A DNA stretch of 64,000 nt from Leptospira sp. GIMC2001 (GTDB lineage: Bacteria; Spirochaetota; Leptospiria; Leptospirales; Leptospiraceae). Location: the NCBI RefSeq assembly GCF_028462125.1, contig NZ_CP115468.1:2385097-2449096 (forward strand), read 5' to 3'. The position numbers were made by a program, and so were the translations under genes. A model generated the notes under the pieces. That model was not told where the DNA came from. It was given only the letters and a program-made list of their open reading frames with translations, and did no database searches. Below, piece by piece: positions 36,306 through 46,295 of the stretch; the first letter of the stretch is position 1, and each line of letters begins with the position of its first letter.

Positions 36306-36491
36306 TTATGCTATAGTATCCAAAAGCCGTTCTTTGCCAGTTTGTGCTTGGATGTTTTGTTGAACTGCGAGCTTCATGAGTTTTTCGGATGTATCCATCT
36401 GCGCTTGGAATATCTCCTTGGGCAGATTGGCTATCCTCTCAATCATATTCGAAGCATTTGTTTGAGCTTGGTTGTATCCAGATATTTGCAT
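36306..36491 (-). CDS. Small helical protein, possibly YjfB-like motility protein
   Basis: A 61-residue Gln/Met/Ala-rich helical protein with a good SD (GGGAG, about 10 bases upstream of ATG 36491). It shares a general pattern with the YjfB putative motility family (an N-terminal segment rich in Q, N and A, a Met-rich helix, then QAQMDTSEKLMKL). The assignment is tentative. It is convergent with the hydratase gene and divergent from a TPR gene. Confidence 0.45.
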   Translation of the reverse strand: MQISGYNQAQTNASNMIERIANLPKEIFQAQMDTSEKLMKLAVQQNIQAQTGKERLLDTIA

Positions 36492-36555
36492 TTTAAGTTA
36501 CTCCCAATTCTATCATCGGAGAAATTAGCGAGAGCTTAAGTGAATTTCAAAAAAA

Positions 36556-37404
36556 ATGGATCAATTTCTCACCCTCACAAAAATAGCCATCGATCAAGAA
36601 AAATCGAAAGATTATACAAGAGCCTTCAATAGCTTCAATAAAGCCCTGGCTTTTACAAAAGACGAAAATACCATTCTAAAGATCCGATCCAGGCAGGCTT
36701 GGTGTTTGCACCTGGTTGGGAACCCAGACGAAACCCAGAACATCTATGAACAATTGATTGAGAGTTATCCCCAGAACTCTTGGAGTTATTTGCTGTATGC
36801 TCGCTATCTTATCAAAACTAAGCGCTTCAAAGCTGCAAAAACCCTACTTGCCAAAGCATCTAAGGTATTCCAAGACAATCTAGAAATTTATCTCACACTC
36901 GCATCCCTTCTCAAAGATATGGAAAGATCCAATGAGGCGATTGATGTTTTAAAACTGGCACTCGCTCAAGAAACGCTCACTCGAGGACGTGGGATTCGAA
37001 GAAAGGATATGTGGGCTGAACTTGGAAGTCTGTTCTTTCAAAGAGGCGATTACAATTCAGCAATTTCAGCACTCAAAAAATCTCTTCGTATGGATACGGA
37101 AGATCATTTCTTGCATTATGATATTCTCGGGCTTTGTTATCTACTGGTTGGTGATCCAGAAAACTCAGTCTATTTTATCGATAAATATGTTCAATTCAAT
37201 GGTGAAGTGGATGTGGAATTGCTCGTAATCAAAGCGCGAGCTCATACGAGATTGGGCGCGAATCATCTTGCATGTGCAAGTCTTCTACAAGCATATAGTG
37301 TTGACGATAGATTGATATTGGATGCCGATGATATGGTTGATCTTGCCCCACTGAAGCAGATTGGTTTCTTAGAAACATTAGAAAATTTGGAAATTGAAGA
37401 TTAG
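36556..37404 (+). CDS. TPR protein
   Basis: A 282-residue cytoplasmic protein with no signal peptide. Most of its length is tetratricopeptide repeats (e.g. YTRAFNSFNKALAFTKD, SWSYLLYARYLIKTKRFKAAK, GDYNSAISALKKSLRMD, HYDILGLCYLLVGDPENSV). It probably mediates protein interaction. No partner is evident from its neighbours. Confidence 0.8.
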   Translation: MDQFLTLTKIAIDQEKSKDYTRAFNSFNKALAFTKDENTILKIRSRQAWCLHLVGNPDETQNIYEQLIESYPQNSWSYLLYARYLIKTKRFKAAKTLLAKASKVFQDNLEIYLTLASLLKDMERSNEAIDVLKLALAQETLTRGRGIRRKDMWAELGSLFFQRGDYNSAISALKKSLRMDTEDHFLHYDILGLCYLLVGDPENSVYFIDKYVQFNGEVDVELLVIKARAHTRLGANHLACASLLQAYSVDDRLILDADDMVDLAPLKQIGFLETLENLEIED

Positions 37405-37412
37405 AAAAAACA

Positions 37413-37443
37413 GGTCCTTCGGGTTATTGTAAGAAGAAGGACC
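37413..37443 (+). other. Stem-loop after TPR gene
   Basis: GGTCCTTC (37413-37420) pairs perfectly with GAAGGACC (37436-37443) with a 15-nt loop. No T-run follows, so termination is uncertain. Confidence 0.5.
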
Positions 37444-37546
37444 CCAGTTAACCAGATATACACAACTTATTGCTAAATAGAAAAAGAAAACACTTCTTCT
37501 AATTTAGCACTTAGCCTAATTATAAAATCGGATCAAATGGAAATCT

Positions 37547-39202
37547 TCACTGCTTTTTTTTGACTTTTATAAGCAATATTTTTGTTGTCAAAAAATTTCT
37601 TTTGTTCTTGAGAAAGAATTCTAACTTTGGAGTAGCTACTTTGTATGAATCTTTGGATAGAACAACCTCAGTCTCAATTTGATTGTCCATAAATTCCTCA
37701 AAATTTTTCAGACTATCTTCCGGTAGAACAACTAGTCTTGTAAATTCTTCATTCAATACTGTTAGAAATTTTGTTTTATCATACACATTTCTAAAAAGTC
37801 GCTTTGAATAAAAACCATAGGATCTTTTAGAACTTGAAATTCTGTAGGTATACAATATTTCTTTCGCAGGTTCGATCTCTCGTACCTTTGCACCAATTTC
37901 TGAAGCTGGTTGGTAGCTTACAAGCAGTGGATATATATAGAGACTTACAAGCAGTAAAGAACCGAATGATCCAACAATGGGAAGTGCCAATTCTAGAGGA
38001 ATCTTTCTTAAGATATAAACTAGTATCAGTATCGCAAGAATGGGGATCCACAATACCGACCAAAAATCTTCGAGAATAAAATAGGGAATAAATAAAATAA
38101 AAGCAAAATACAAAAAACCTATTATCAGATAGGAAAATCTTGTCCTTCTCGTATCATTCATGAACAAATCTTCTTCAACTATTCCCGAAAAAAGAATCGC
38201 ACCGGCTGGCAATACCCAATAGACATACTGTGGAAGTTGGAATTTAGAAAAAGATATCAAAAATAGAAATAAGAATAACCAGAATCCAAAAGTAAAATCT
38301 CGATCTTTATATTCATTTTCTCTAATTTTACGAAAGAATTCTTTGAACGAAATTTTCTTAATAAATCTAAATGCGATAAAAAAGGCAGTCGTTGCCAATG
38401 GAAGAAAAAATGTTAAAAATCCCCAAGCGAAAGTTTTGTAGAAATAAAAAGGATCATATTTAACATCATATAAATCTTTGTAAAATCTTCCAAAGGATTG
38501 TATCCATAGAAAAAATGATGGTCCATAGGTTGAATACTCTTGATAAAGAAAATAAGACCACAATAACGGGAAAAAAATTGTTAACGGAAGACCAGTTACA
38601 ATTCGAAGAGACCCAAGCAATTTCCAATCCCTTCGAAAAAGTATATCTCCGCCAATTGAAATTGCAGGAATTACCATGGATATGGGACCTTTGGTAATAA
38701 ACCCGAGTCCCATGGATATATACATAAGATAGAAATAGAATGGATTTCTCTTCCGACCCATATAATAGAAGTAATGCGTAAATAAAATATAAGCTGTTAG
38801 GTAAACATCAATTTTTGGATCTACAACCATAGCATACAATCCAGGTGCTGCTAGATAAGATAGACATGCAATCCATGCCCTTCTCTCATTCTCCCAAATG
38901 AGAAATACCAATTTGAACAATACCCAAACGGAAAGAAATGTGATTATAATTGATGGTAGGCGAAACGCCCAGTTGCTTATACTTAGAAATTTAAAGAATG
39001 GAGCGATAGTCCAAAAAGTCAAAATCGGTTTATCTAAATACTTACGTCCGTTGTCAGTTATTTTAGTATATTCGCCATTACTCACCATCTCTCGCACAAT
39101 TTCTGCGTATTGGGATGAGTCGATGTCGATGACATCAAGAGTCAATGTTGATAGATAGACAATGGCAAACAGTCCAGCGATCAAAACAAAAATATTTTTC
39201 AT
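37547..39202 (-). CDS. ArnT-like glycosyltransferase
   Basis: A 551-residue polytopic membrane protein of the PMT/ArnT (GT39/83) type, which moves sugars from polyprenyl-phosphate carriers to lipid A or proteins on the periplasmic face. The first loop has DVIDIDSSQYAEIVREM and DKPILTFW, the acidic-pair and DKPP-type signature of ArnT relatives, followed by about ten or more membrane segments. The start is the ATG at 39202 (MKNIFVL), which overlaps the stop of the Cys-rich lipoprotein gene by 4 nt (ATGA). Sugar and acceptor are unknown. Confidence 0.82.
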   Translation of the reverse strand: MKNIFVLIAGLFAIVYLSTLTLDVIDIDSSQYAEIVREMVSNGEYTKITDNGRKYLDKPILTFWTIAPFFKFLSISNWAFRLPSIIITFLSVWVLFKLVFLIWENERRAWIACLSYLAAPGLYAMVVDPKIDVYLTAYILFTHYFYYMGRKRNPFYFYLMYISMGLGFITKGPISMVIPAISIGGDILFRRDWKLLGSLRIVTGLPLTIFFPLLWSYFLYQEYSTYGPSFFLWIQSFGRFYKDLYDVKYDPFYFYKTFAWGFLTFFLPLATTAFFIAFRFIKKISFKEFFRKIRENEYKDRDFTFGFWLFLFLFLISFSKFQLPQYVYWVLPAGAILFSGIVEEDLFMNDTRRTRFSYLIIGFLYFAFILFIPYFILEDFWSVLWIPILAILILVYILRKIPLELALPIVGSFGSLLLVSLYIYPLLVSYQPASEIGAKVREIEPAKEILYTYRISSSKRSYGFYSKRLFRNVYDKTKFLTVLNEEFTRLVVLPEDSLKNFEEFMDNQIETEVVLSKDSYKVATPKLEFFLKNKRNFLTTKILLIKVKKKQ

Positions 39203-39495
39203 TCTAAAGCGCCACTTTGTAAAATACACTCACGAAAACCGTCACAAGAATCTGGCTCTTCCTCGTAACATCTCAAGATATCACCTTGAATCATTGTACA
39301 ACCTTGCACACATTGAATCTTACCCGAACTTCGATCATTGGGATTTAATTTGATATTTCTCGCCTCTTCTACGCAGCGAACAAAATAATCGCAAGCCCCA
39401 TTGCATTGCTCTTCAATAATATCTTTGCAGGAAGCTAAGAATCCGATATTCAGTAAACAGATAATAAGGAGAATGGAAAATCTTGGAGATTTCAT
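39199..39495 (-). CDS. Cys-rich lipoprotein
   Basis: A 98-residue lipoprotein; the signal peptide ends FLASC with Cys23 lipidated. The mature part has several Cys (EQCNGACDYFVRCVEEA, CVQGC, RCYEEE, CDGFREC) spaced in pairs that probably form disulfides. It resembles the small Cys-rich lipoproteins often found in Leptospira. It is translationally coupled to the glycosyltransferase gene by a 4-nt overlap and follows rlmN by 27 bp. Function unknown. Confidence 0.75.
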   Translation of the reverse strand: MKSPRFSILLIICLLNIGFLASCKDIIEEQCNGACDYFVRCVEEARNIKLNPNDRSSGKIQCVQGCTMIQGDILRCYEEEPDSCDGFRECILQSGALE

Positions 39496-39522
39496 AATCG
39501 TTAATACGATTATCAGAAAGCC

Positions 39523-40584
39523 TTAGGAAATGGAAACTATTTCTTCATCGCGACTGAGAGCTAGCATCCCACAAGCTCCCCCGATTTCTTTACCTGGAGA
39601 ACGGCGATTCATAACAGGTACCCGTGACTCTTTCTTGAGTCCCTGGACAAAACGTTCGACTTCGGAGTCACTTGGGCGCGACCATCCATGAAAACTTGTA
39701 TTCAGCGGAATAACGTTAAATTTGCATTTATCAACTTTTTTGGCAATTTTGCCAAGAAGCTTAATATGATCGGATGACATATTGACACCTGGAATCATAA
39801 CATATTCAAAAGTGATAAACCGATCCAGCTCTCGCACGAATCTCGCAGCAGAGTCTACCAATTTGCTTAAGTCATGCTTGTCATTTACATCCATGATATC
39901 ACTGCGGGTATTCGGGTCAGGTTGATTCAAGGATATGGCAAAATTAAAAGGTTCTTTATTGTCAATAAATCGGTGTATTCCAGGAACAACTCCTGCTGTA
40001 GAAATTGTAATTCGTTTTGCACCTAAATGGAAGGCATTTTCATGATTTAGGATTTTTGCCGCGCGGATTACTTCGAAGTAATTATGCAATGGTTCACCCA
40101 TTCCCATAAATACTATGTTAGTTGCTCTATCTCCGACAATTCGTTCAACAGTTAAAACTTGGTCAAGAATTTGCCATGTTGTTAGATTGCCTTGAAATTC
40201 CAATTTACCAGTTGCACAGAATTTACAATTTAGAGTGCAACCAACTTGAGATGATATGCAGATTGTTTTGCGTTCCCCATCTCCGCGAGGAATCCAAACT
40301 GCCTCAATTTCTTTTCCGGGAGATAGAGCGAAACTAAACTTCTGGGTTCCATCAGCAGAAACAAGATGATGGGATACAGTAAGTTCTTCTAAATCTGTAT
40401 GATTCTTTAATTTCTCTCGTAGTGCGGTAGGAAGATTCGTAAATTCATCCCAAGTCCGATAACGATGTTTATAGATTCCTTCAAAAATCTGTGTTGCGCG
40501 AAATTTTGGCTCACCCAATGGAACTAAGAACTCTTGGAGTTCTGGAATCAATTTTCCTTTCGGGTTGAAAATTTCTTCTTTCAT
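39523..40584 (-). CDS. rlmN: Dual-specificity rRNA/tRNA methyltransferase RlmN
   Basis: A 353-residue radical-SAM enzyme that methylates C2 of A2503 in 23S rRNA and A37 of some tRNAs. The Fe-S cluster Cys are Cys116, Cys120 and Cys123 in CTLNCKFC. The C-terminal catalytic Cys is Cys338 in [15 protein letters not shown] and the substrate-binding ISLNQP motif are present. Four bases after sufB. Confidence 0.97.
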   Translation of the reverse strand: MKEEIFNPKGKLIPELQEFLVPLGEPKFRATQIFEGIYKHRYRTWDEFTNLPTALREKLKNHTDLEELTVSHHLVSADGTQKFSFALSPGKEIEAVWIPRGDGERKTICISSQVGCTLNCKFCATGKLEFQGNLTTWQILDQVLTVERIVGDRATNIVFMGMGEPLHNYFEVIRAAKILNHENAFHLGAKRITISTAGVVPGIHRFIDNKEPFNFAISLNQPDPNTRSDIMDVNDKHDLSKLVDSAARFVRELDRFITFEYVMIPGVNMSSDHIKLLGKIAKKVDKCKFNVIPLNTSFHGWSRPSDSEVERFVQGLKKESRVPVMNRRSPGKEIGGACGMLALSRDEEIVSIS

Positions 40585-40588
40585 GCAA

Positions 40589-41983
40589 TCAATTCTCTTC
40601 GATCACTTTTCCATCTTCAAGAATCATGCGAATGAGCTTGGTCATCTCAACAGAATATTCAACATCCAAATGTTTTGTAACACCTTCGCAGAATCCATTG
40701 ATAATCAGCAATTTTGCATCGTCTTCTGACAATCCTCGAGACTGAAGATAGAATAATTGGTCTTCGTCTATCTTCGAAACTGTGGCTTCATAATTCAAAG
40801 TACCATGATTACCAGATATATCATTATAGGGATAAGCATGAGACTGCGATCTATCATCCATCATCAAGCCATCACATTTGACATGACTGAAGGCACCTTG
40901 AGATGAAGATTCGAATTTGACTAGGCCTCGATAGGAATTAATTCCTCCATCAAGAGATACACCTTTGGCAAGTATATTGGATCTTGTATTCTTACCTACA
41001 TGAATGATTCGAGCTCCCGTATCTTGCACTTGCCCTTTACCAGCAAATGCTAATGAGAGTACATCCCCAGTTGAGTTGTCCCCTAATAAAACAATTCCTG
41101 GATATTTGATTGTATTGGCGCCGATGTTACAATCTGTCCATGTTATATGAGCATTTGCATGACAGAGTCCCCGTTTCACGGTCCAGTTGTACATATTTTT
41201 TTTCCAATTTTGAATCGTTGTATATTCGATTCGTCCACCATCAAGTGCAACAAGCTCGACTACGGCTGTATGAAAATTCGTTCCTTTGTCTTGAACAGAA
41301 GTGCATCCTTCACTGTATTCAATATGTGCGCCTTCATCTGCAATTAGCAATGTCCGTTCATATTGTCCGGATGATTCTGCTGTTACTTTAAAGTAGGCTT
41401 GAAGAGGCATGGGAGTCTTCACACCTTTCGGAACATAGGCGAATGAACCACCACTAAACACGGCAGAGTTGAGAGCTGAGAATTTATTGTCACCAATCGT
41501 AACAACTGTTCCCAAATATTTTTTAACAATGTCTGGATATTCTTGGATCGCTGTGTCAATGTCACAGAAAATAATTCCTAGATCCGTTAATTCCTTTTTG
41601 ACATTTGCATAAATTGTCTCGGAATCATTCATTGTCTCGATTCCTGCGAGAAATTTTCTCTCATGCTCTGGGATTCCCAATTTTTCAAAACTTCTTAATA
41701 TCTCAGGATCGACTTCGTCCCAAGATTTCTTTTTTTTCTGATTGGATCCAACATAATGTACATAATTATCTAGATCGATATTTGCCTGAGGGATAAAACC
41801 CCAAGTTGGCATTGGTTTGGATAAATAGATTTCTAGTGCTTTTAGACGAAATTCTGTAAGCCAACCTGGTTCATTCTTGATATGAGAAATCGATTCTACA
41901 ACACGCTTAGATAACCCTTTTGGAAAATTACTTGCTTCGTAAAAGTTTGATTCTGTGGTTTCCTGTGTTTCTAATGTGTGCAT
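40589..41983 (-). CDS. sufB: Fe-S cluster assembly protein SufB
   Basis: A 464-residue scaffold subunit of the SUF Fe-S assembly machine. Family motifs are [35 protein letters not shown], the central [14 protein letters not shown] and the C-terminal [26 protein letters not shown]. The usual partners sufC, sufD and sufS are not beside it; a peroxiredoxin lies upstream and rlmN, itself an Fe-S enzyme, follows by 4 bp. The remaining suf genes are expected elsewhere in the genome. Confidence 0.96.
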   Translation of the reverse strand: MHTLETQETTESNFYEASNFPKGLSKRVVESISHIKNEPGWLTEFRLKALEIYLSKPMPTWGFIPQANIDLDNYVHYVGSNQKKKKSWDEVDPEILRSFEKLGIPEHERKFLAGIETMNDSETIYANVKKELTDLGIIFCDIDTAIQEYPDIVKKYLGTVVTIGDNKFSALNSAVFSGGSFAYVPKGVKTPMPLQAYFKVTAESSGQYERTLLIADEGAHIEYSEGCTSVQDKGTNFHTAVVELVALDGGRIEYTTIQNWKKNMYNWTVKRGLCHANAHITWTDCNIGANTIKYPGIVLLGDNSTGDVLSLAFAGKGQVQDTGARIIHVGKNTRSNILAKGVSLDGGINSYRGLVKFESSSQGAFSHVKCDGLMMDDRSQSHAYPYNDISGNHGTLNYEATVSKIDEDQLFYLQSRGLSEDDAKLLIINGFCEGVTKHLDVEYSVEMTKLIRMILEDGKVIEEN

Positions 41984-42014
41984 ATCCTACCCCGATTGTC
42001 CTAGTCCAGTCTTT

Positions 42015-42061
42015 CAAACTTGAGCTCAGTATAAATAATAATTTTTACTGAGCTAAGTTTG
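42015..42061. other. Long stem-loop between peroxiredoxin and sufB
   Basis: A 17-base arm (42015-42031) pairs with a 16-base arm (42046-42061), 16 bp with one bulged base and a 14-nt AT-rich loop. No T-run follows on the minus strand. It may slow or process the transcript between the two genes, or act in the sufB leader. Confidence 0.6.
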
Positions 42062-42070
42062 AGTTCGAAA

Positions 42071-42652
42071 TTAATTTACGGAAGAAAAATACTCTTTAGA
42101 TCCTTTTGGATCAGCTTTCATAGATTTCTTACCTTCGTCCCAATTGGCAGGACAGACTTCACCATGTTTTTCAACGAATTGAAAAGCTTTGATGAGACGA
42201 ATCGCTTCATCAATATTTCTTCCGACAGGTAAGTCATTTACCGTTGCTTGACGAATCACTCCGCTTGGATCAATGATAAATGTTCCTCTTAGCGCAACGC
42301 CTGTATCCAATAAAACTCCGAAACTTTTAGAAATTTCTTTTGTTACATCAGCAATCAAAGGATAACGAATGTCACCAATTCCGCCTTCTTTCCTAGATGT
42401 CTTCTTCCAAGCAAGATGTGAATATTCACTGTCGATAGAGACACCCAAAACTTCAGCACCCAATTTTTTGAATTCGTCCAACTTTGTGTCATAATCAATG
42501 ATTTCAGTTGGGCATACAAAAGTAAAATCCAATGGATAGAAAAACAATACAACCCATTTCCCTTTGTATTCTGATAATTTGATTTCTTTGAAAGATTCTC
42601 CAATTACGGCAGTTGCCTTAAATTCTGGAGCTTGCGATGTTACTTGCGGCAT
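42071..42652 (-). CDS. Typical 2-Cys peroxiredoxin
   Basis: A 193-residue thiol peroxidase of the AhpC/Prx1 class that reduces peroxides. The peroxidatic Cys47 lies in FTFVCPTE and the resolving Cys167 in [20 protein letters not shown] and the C-terminal extension are typical. SD AGAGGAAA precedes ATG 42652. It lies 87 bp upstream of sufB in the same direction, which makes sense because both serve oxidative-stress defence. Confidence 0.96.
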   Translation of the reverse strand: MPQVTSQAPEFKATAVIGESFKEIKLSEYKGKWVVLFFYPLDFTFVCPTEIIDYDTKLDEFKKLGAEVLGVSIDSEYSHLAWKKTSRKEGGIGDIRYPLIADVTKEISKSFGVLLDTGVALRGTFIIDPSGVIRQATVNDLPVGRNIDEAIRLIKAFQFVEKHGEVCPANWDEGKKSMKADPKGSKEYFSSVN

Positions 42653-42694
42653 ATATTTCCTCTTAATATTTAGACTAGTTCTATTAGTTAGACT

Positions 42695-44932
42695 CTAGCC
42701 GCCTTTGGCCATAAGAAATTTCTCCATAAATTCGGTGATATCCCGAATGTTACGGTTGATCATTTTTCTCATTTCCGGAGGGATATTTTGGGATTTTATA
42801 ACCCGGTAGTAATTTAAGGCATTCTTTAGCATTTTCCTGCGAGCAAATTCTTGAGCTTTCATTAACATCGGTTTGTATTTAAAGTATGAATATTCCATGA
42901 TCGAGTAATTTTTAGATAAGCGAAAGCCATGTGGAATTTTACCGAAGTCATAGGTAAGAGTCAAGAATGGAGCATCATCAACTTCTGGGGGTTTGAGCTC
43001 GAGGACACCATGGAGAATTTTTTCGGGTTCCTGTTCTTCCTCTTTCGGGTCAAGCTCACCTAGTTGTTCGTCTAAGTCGCCATCGACAATTTCAATATCA
43101 GGTGAATCTACATCATCCAGATCCGGCTCGCCCATCGGACGAGGCATACCATCAGGAGTTCGACCATCCAATTGAAAATCTTCGGGATCAGGTAGACCAA
43201 TCGACGGAAGTCCAGCTATTTCTTGCGGTAGCTCATCCTTCGTTTCTGGTTTTTCATGATCAAATGCTTGTGGCAGATCCAGATTTGAGACAGGGCTATC
43301 TGGCGTTGTTTTGAAATTCTCAGGTTCCGGAAGTTGGATCTCATCTCCAGGATTCTGAGTAGGTAGAACTCCTGTAGATGGATCAGGTAATTTGCTCTCG
43401 TCTATGGAATCATGTATTTTCTGAGTGATCGGATCAGGAAGATCAATAGTACTAAGCTCAATTGCTTCAGGTGTTAGCTTAAAAAGTTTTCCATCTTCAC
43501 GAGTAAATTCTTCCGGATCAGGAAGATTGATATCTGGTAGGTCTTCAGGTATCGGAGATGGTGGATAATAAGGTTCTAAACTATCCGAAAGGCTTCCATC
43601 AGGTTTAGGGCTTTTTTTATTTTGTTGCTGCTTCTTTTCTTCTGCTTTGCGCTTAAGATACTCTTCTCTTTCTTTGAATAGATCTTGTTTACGTCTATCA
43701 TCACCTGATCTGCGATCTTTACGGTTGAGTCCAGATCGCCTATCTTTTCTTATGCGGCGTTCTAAACCCGATCGCCTATCAACCAATGGCAAGTCTTTGA
43801 ATTTATCCCACTCGCGAGTAAAGAAGGTATCCTCTGGTAAATCCATTGGACCATCTGGTGAATCATCCGTAAGCGTATCTGGTGGAATAAATTCTACCTC
43901 ATCTGACTCTTTTGAAGGAGCAAATGATTCTGGCCCTGTGTTGCGGTCGGCATAAGAAGTAGGCTTGCTTGGTTGTTGAATACTACTAGGAGGAGAACTC
44001 GGACTGCCACCTACTACTTGATAGACGATTGGTGCAGGAAAATATCCTGGAGGAAGTTGCCTTTCAAAACTTGGAGCTTGAGCTCCAGCGGACATTGTGT
44101 CCGATCCTGGTTGCTGTGGAGCAATAGGTTGTGTTGGATAAGGAATATAAATTGGAGTTCCAGAAATAGCTTGGCCTGGACTTCCACCGCTCGGCTGTCC
44201 ACCAGGTAAATAATCTCCCGGGTCTTGAGATCCTCCCATGGAAGGTGGTGAAGCCATACCTGAAGGCATTGGAGGATAGAATCCTCTTTGCAGAGATTCA
44301 GAAAGTGCTTCTGCTATCTCTCGAATAGCTTCTGCTAAATCACGGAGTGGAATGGGACCTGAAGGAAATTGTCCTGATGCGGAATCGTCATCCCAATCTT
44401 CATTATTGATTGCTTCTTGTCTTTGATTGTAACCTTTTAGATCCTCAATATTCTGAATGAGTTTTTTCTTAATTTCTTCGTCTGGAATTCTTGCTTCCGT
44501 TCTCTGATAGATCTCCAAAGCACCAGAAACATTTTCTTTCTCAACTAAGGCTTCCGCATTGAGAAGCGGTCTTCTATGATGCGAATATTTTGAGTTTTTG
44601 CTAATGATGTCATCGGCTGAATGTGTGACTTGCGGTTTGGATGTGCGGGATCGTTCATTGGAGCCTGATTCGTTGGAATCCGATGAGCCGTAATTTCCGA
44701 GTGGCAGGTTTTCAGGCTGGTCTTTGTTAGAATTGCGGTTTGGTTGCGAATTGGATTTTGAAGATTGTTCATAGTTACCGCTATTGGATCCATTTCTACC
44801 AGAAGAATCCGAGATATTACGATCCGATCCTGAATCCTTATTGGGATTCTTGGAAGTTGGTTCACGTAAAGCAGTATAAAGACCCGCTCCCGCACCAGAG
44901 AGTCCGAGGAGTAATAAAAGTGCGGTTAACAT
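42695..44932 (-). CDS. Low-complexity membrane-anchored protein with helical ends
   Basis: A 745-residue protein with no recognised family. A short hydrophobic N-terminus (about 2-21) acts as a membrane anchor or uncleaved signal. Next comes a Ser/Asn-rich stretch (about 30-100), a TPR-like helical part (about 121-170) and a Pro/Gly/Ser-rich stretch (about 185-370). Three DRRSG copies (385-410) lie in a strongly basic cluster. An acidic part (about 465-640) repeats LPDPE or close variants, and a final helical domain (about 685-740) ends AKGG. It is flanked by the peroxiredoxin gene and a divergent thioesterase gene. Possibly an envelope scaffold. Confidence 0.6.
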   Translation of the reverse strand: MLTALLLLLGLSGAGAGLYTALREPTSKNPNKDSGSDRNISDSSGRNGSNSGNYEQSSKSNSQPNRNSNKDQPENLPLGNYGSSDSNESGSNERSRTSKPQVTHSADDIISKNSKYSHHRRPLLNAEALVEKENVSGALEIYQRTEARIPDEEIKKKLIQNIEDLKGYNQRQEAINNEDWDDDSASGQFPSGPIPLRDLAEAIREIAEALSESLQRGFYPPMPSGMASPPSMGGSQDPGDYLPGGQPSGGSPGQAISGTPIYIPYPTQPIAPQQPGSDTMSAGAQAPSFERQLPPGYFPAPIVYQVVGGSPSSPPSSIQQPSKPTSYADRNTGPESFAPSKESDEVEFIPPDTLTDDSPDGPMDLPEDTFFTREWDKFKDLPLVDRRSGLERRIRKDRRSGLNRKDRRSGDDRRKQDLFKEREEYLKRKAEEKKQQQNKKSPKPDGSLSDSLEPYYPPSPIPEDLPDINLPDPEEFTREDGKLFKLTPEAIELSTIDLPDPITQKIHDSIDESKLPDPSTGVLPTQNPGDEIQLPEPENFKTTPDSPVSNLDLPQAFDHEKPETKDELPQEIAGLPSIGLPDPEDFQLDGRTPDGMPRPMGEPDLDDVDSPDIEIVDGDLDEQLGELDPKEEEQEPEKILHGVLELKPPEVDDAPFLTLTYDFGKIPHGFRLSKNYSIMEYSYFKYKPMLMKAQEFARRKMLKNALNYYRVIKSQNIPPEMRKMINRNIRDITEFMEKFLMAKGG

Positions 44933-44998
44933 AACTATCTACTATCTATCATCGTGAATTAAGACACCCTTTCTTGATACATTCAAGCTAAAATCTGC

Positions 44999-45027
44999 TT
45001 GACAGAAGCCTTCATTCCCAGAAATAT
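44999..45027 (+). promoter_or_regulatory. Candidate promoter near the thioesterase start
   Basis: TTGACA (44999-45004), 17-base spacer, AAATAT (45022-45027). The -10 is poor. The predicted start would lie close to the ATG at 45036, which has no SD. Confidence 0.3.
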
Positions 45028-45035
45028 GAAAAAAT

Positions 45036-45440
45036 ATGAAGGCAGTCGCTAAGAAAAACATGAGTTTTGGTTCCAGTCCAGATAATCAGGATGGTCTACA
45101 GTTGAAAATCACCTTCGACGAAGACACAAAGACAGCTTATGGAGATTTTACCTGTCATGAGAAATTCCAAGGTCAACCGGATACGATCCATCCTGGAATT
45201 TTATCTACTATATTAGATGAAATCATGATGAAAATCAATGAAGCGATGAACTTTGAGACCCAGACAGGCGAACTCACTGTTCGTTTTTTACAGCCCGCTT
45301 TTGTAAATGAGCCTCTGCATTTACGCGGATGGTTTGTTAAGAAGAACAAAAAAGTCATTGAGAATAGAGCTGAGATAGAGAATGAAATTGGCAAAATAGT
45401 TGCCCGTGGAAAGGGAAAATATATCGAAGCGGAAGACTAG
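45036..45440 (+). CDS. Hotdog-fold protein, PaaI-like thioesterase
   Basis: A 134-residue single hotdog domain. [14 protein letters not shown] is the helix and active-site segment seen in PaaI/4HBT enzymes (Asp in the helix), with the long first strand and [22 protein letters not shown] as the following sheet. It probably hydrolyses an acyl-CoA. ATG at 45036 or, less likely, at 45060. It precedes tRNA-Leu by 20 bp. Confidence 0.75.
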   Translation: MKAVAKKNMSFGSSPDNQDGLQLKITFDEDTKTAYGDFTCHEKFQGQPDTIHPGILSTILDEIMMKINEAMNFETQTGELTVRFLQPAFVNEPLHLRGWFVKKNKKVIENRAEIENEIGKIVARGKGKYIEAED

Positions 45441-45460
45441 ATATTTATCGTGGTCAATAT

Positions 45461-45547
45461 GCCGATGTGGTGGAATTGGTAGACGCAGTGGATTCAAAAT
45501 CCACCGAGGGCAACCTCTTGCCGGTTCGATTCCGGCCATCGGTACCA
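45461..45547 (+). tRNA. tRNA-Leu (anticodon CAA)
   Basis: An 87-nt type II tRNA. The acceptor GCCGATG pairs with CATCGGT (one G:U), with A73 and an encoded CCA. The anticodon stem GTGGA/TCCAC closes the loop TTCAAAA with anticodon CAA, which reads UUG. The variable arm has GAGG/CCTC and the T-arm is GCCGG/CCGGC around TTCGATT. Confidence 0.97.
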
Positions 45548-45550
45548 AGT

Positions 45551-46282
45551 TTATTTTTTGGCTAAAGACTTGGCTTTCTCAGTAGGGAGAACAACCACAT
45601 CCCTACTTTCCCAAGCTTCAATAATTCCTGCTACAACCTCCATCGGATTCTCAAAGTTTTTACTTAAAACTTGAATAATCTTCAAAAAACCATCCTTATC
45701 TCCTAAGGAATTTTCAGGTAAACCCGTTCGAACACCTGCGGGACAACTCACAGAAACTTTTACATTTGTTCCGACACATTCCATTGCGAGTGCGCGTGCG
45801 AATCCCACTAAACCAAACTTAGCTGAAGTATAAATGGACATATTCTTTACAGCAGGAAGGAGCCCAGCAATCGCGGACACTATATGAATATGTCCTTTGC
45901 CTTTTTTCTCAAAAAATCTTTTGGATATCTGAGCTATTGCCACAGGAGCAAGCAAATCCACAAGATAGGTATGATGAATGTCATCTAAACTCATATCTGC
46001 AAATGCTCCGTAATAAGCAGAACCTGACGCAATAACGACTGTAGTCGGATCGGATTCTTCTATTATTTTCGAAAAGCTATTCTGTATATTCACGAGTTCA
46101 TCGTGTAGATCTAACCTGTACAATCGATCTTGATTCCAAAAACTTTCTGTAGGTTTATGATTCCGGTATGTGCCATAAATATTAGCTCCAGCATTGAACA
46201 AAGTCTCTGCAAATGCGGAACCAATTCCACCATTGGATCCTATGATCAAAATGTTCTGATTTTTAAGTTGAGTATTTTCCAC
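45551..46282 (-). CDS. Short-chain dehydrogenase/reductase
   Basis: A 243-residue classical SDR. The cofactor motif is IIGSNGGIG at about 13-21, and the active site shows YTSAKFG (Tyr-x-x-x-Lys) with a Ser about 12 residues before it (HIVSAIAG). The start is GTG at 46282, 13 bp from the divergent ATG of the FliG-like gene. Convergent with tRNA-Leu. Substrate unknown. Confidence 0.85.
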   Translation of the reverse strand: MENTQLKNQNILIIGSNGGIGSAFAETLFNAGANIYGTYRNHKPTESFWNQDRLYRLDLHDELVNIQNSFSKIIEESDPTTVVIASGSAYYGAFADMSLDDIHHTYLVDLLAPVAIAQISKRFFEKKGKGHIHIVSAIAGLLPAVKNMSIYTSAKFGLVGFARALAMECVGTNVKVSVSCPAGVRTGLPENSLGDKDGFLKIIQVLSKNFENPMEVVAGIIEAWESRDVVVLPTEKAKSLAKK

Positions 46283-46295
46283 ATTTTTTAGACTA

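Noticed and set aside
38515..38697. Short plus-strand frame in the glycosyltransferase gene
   Set aside because: Antisense shadow without SD or recognisable domain.
45321..45548. 75-codon minus-strand frame across tRNA-Leu
   Set aside because: It reads antisense through the tRNA and the thioesterase gene and has no support.
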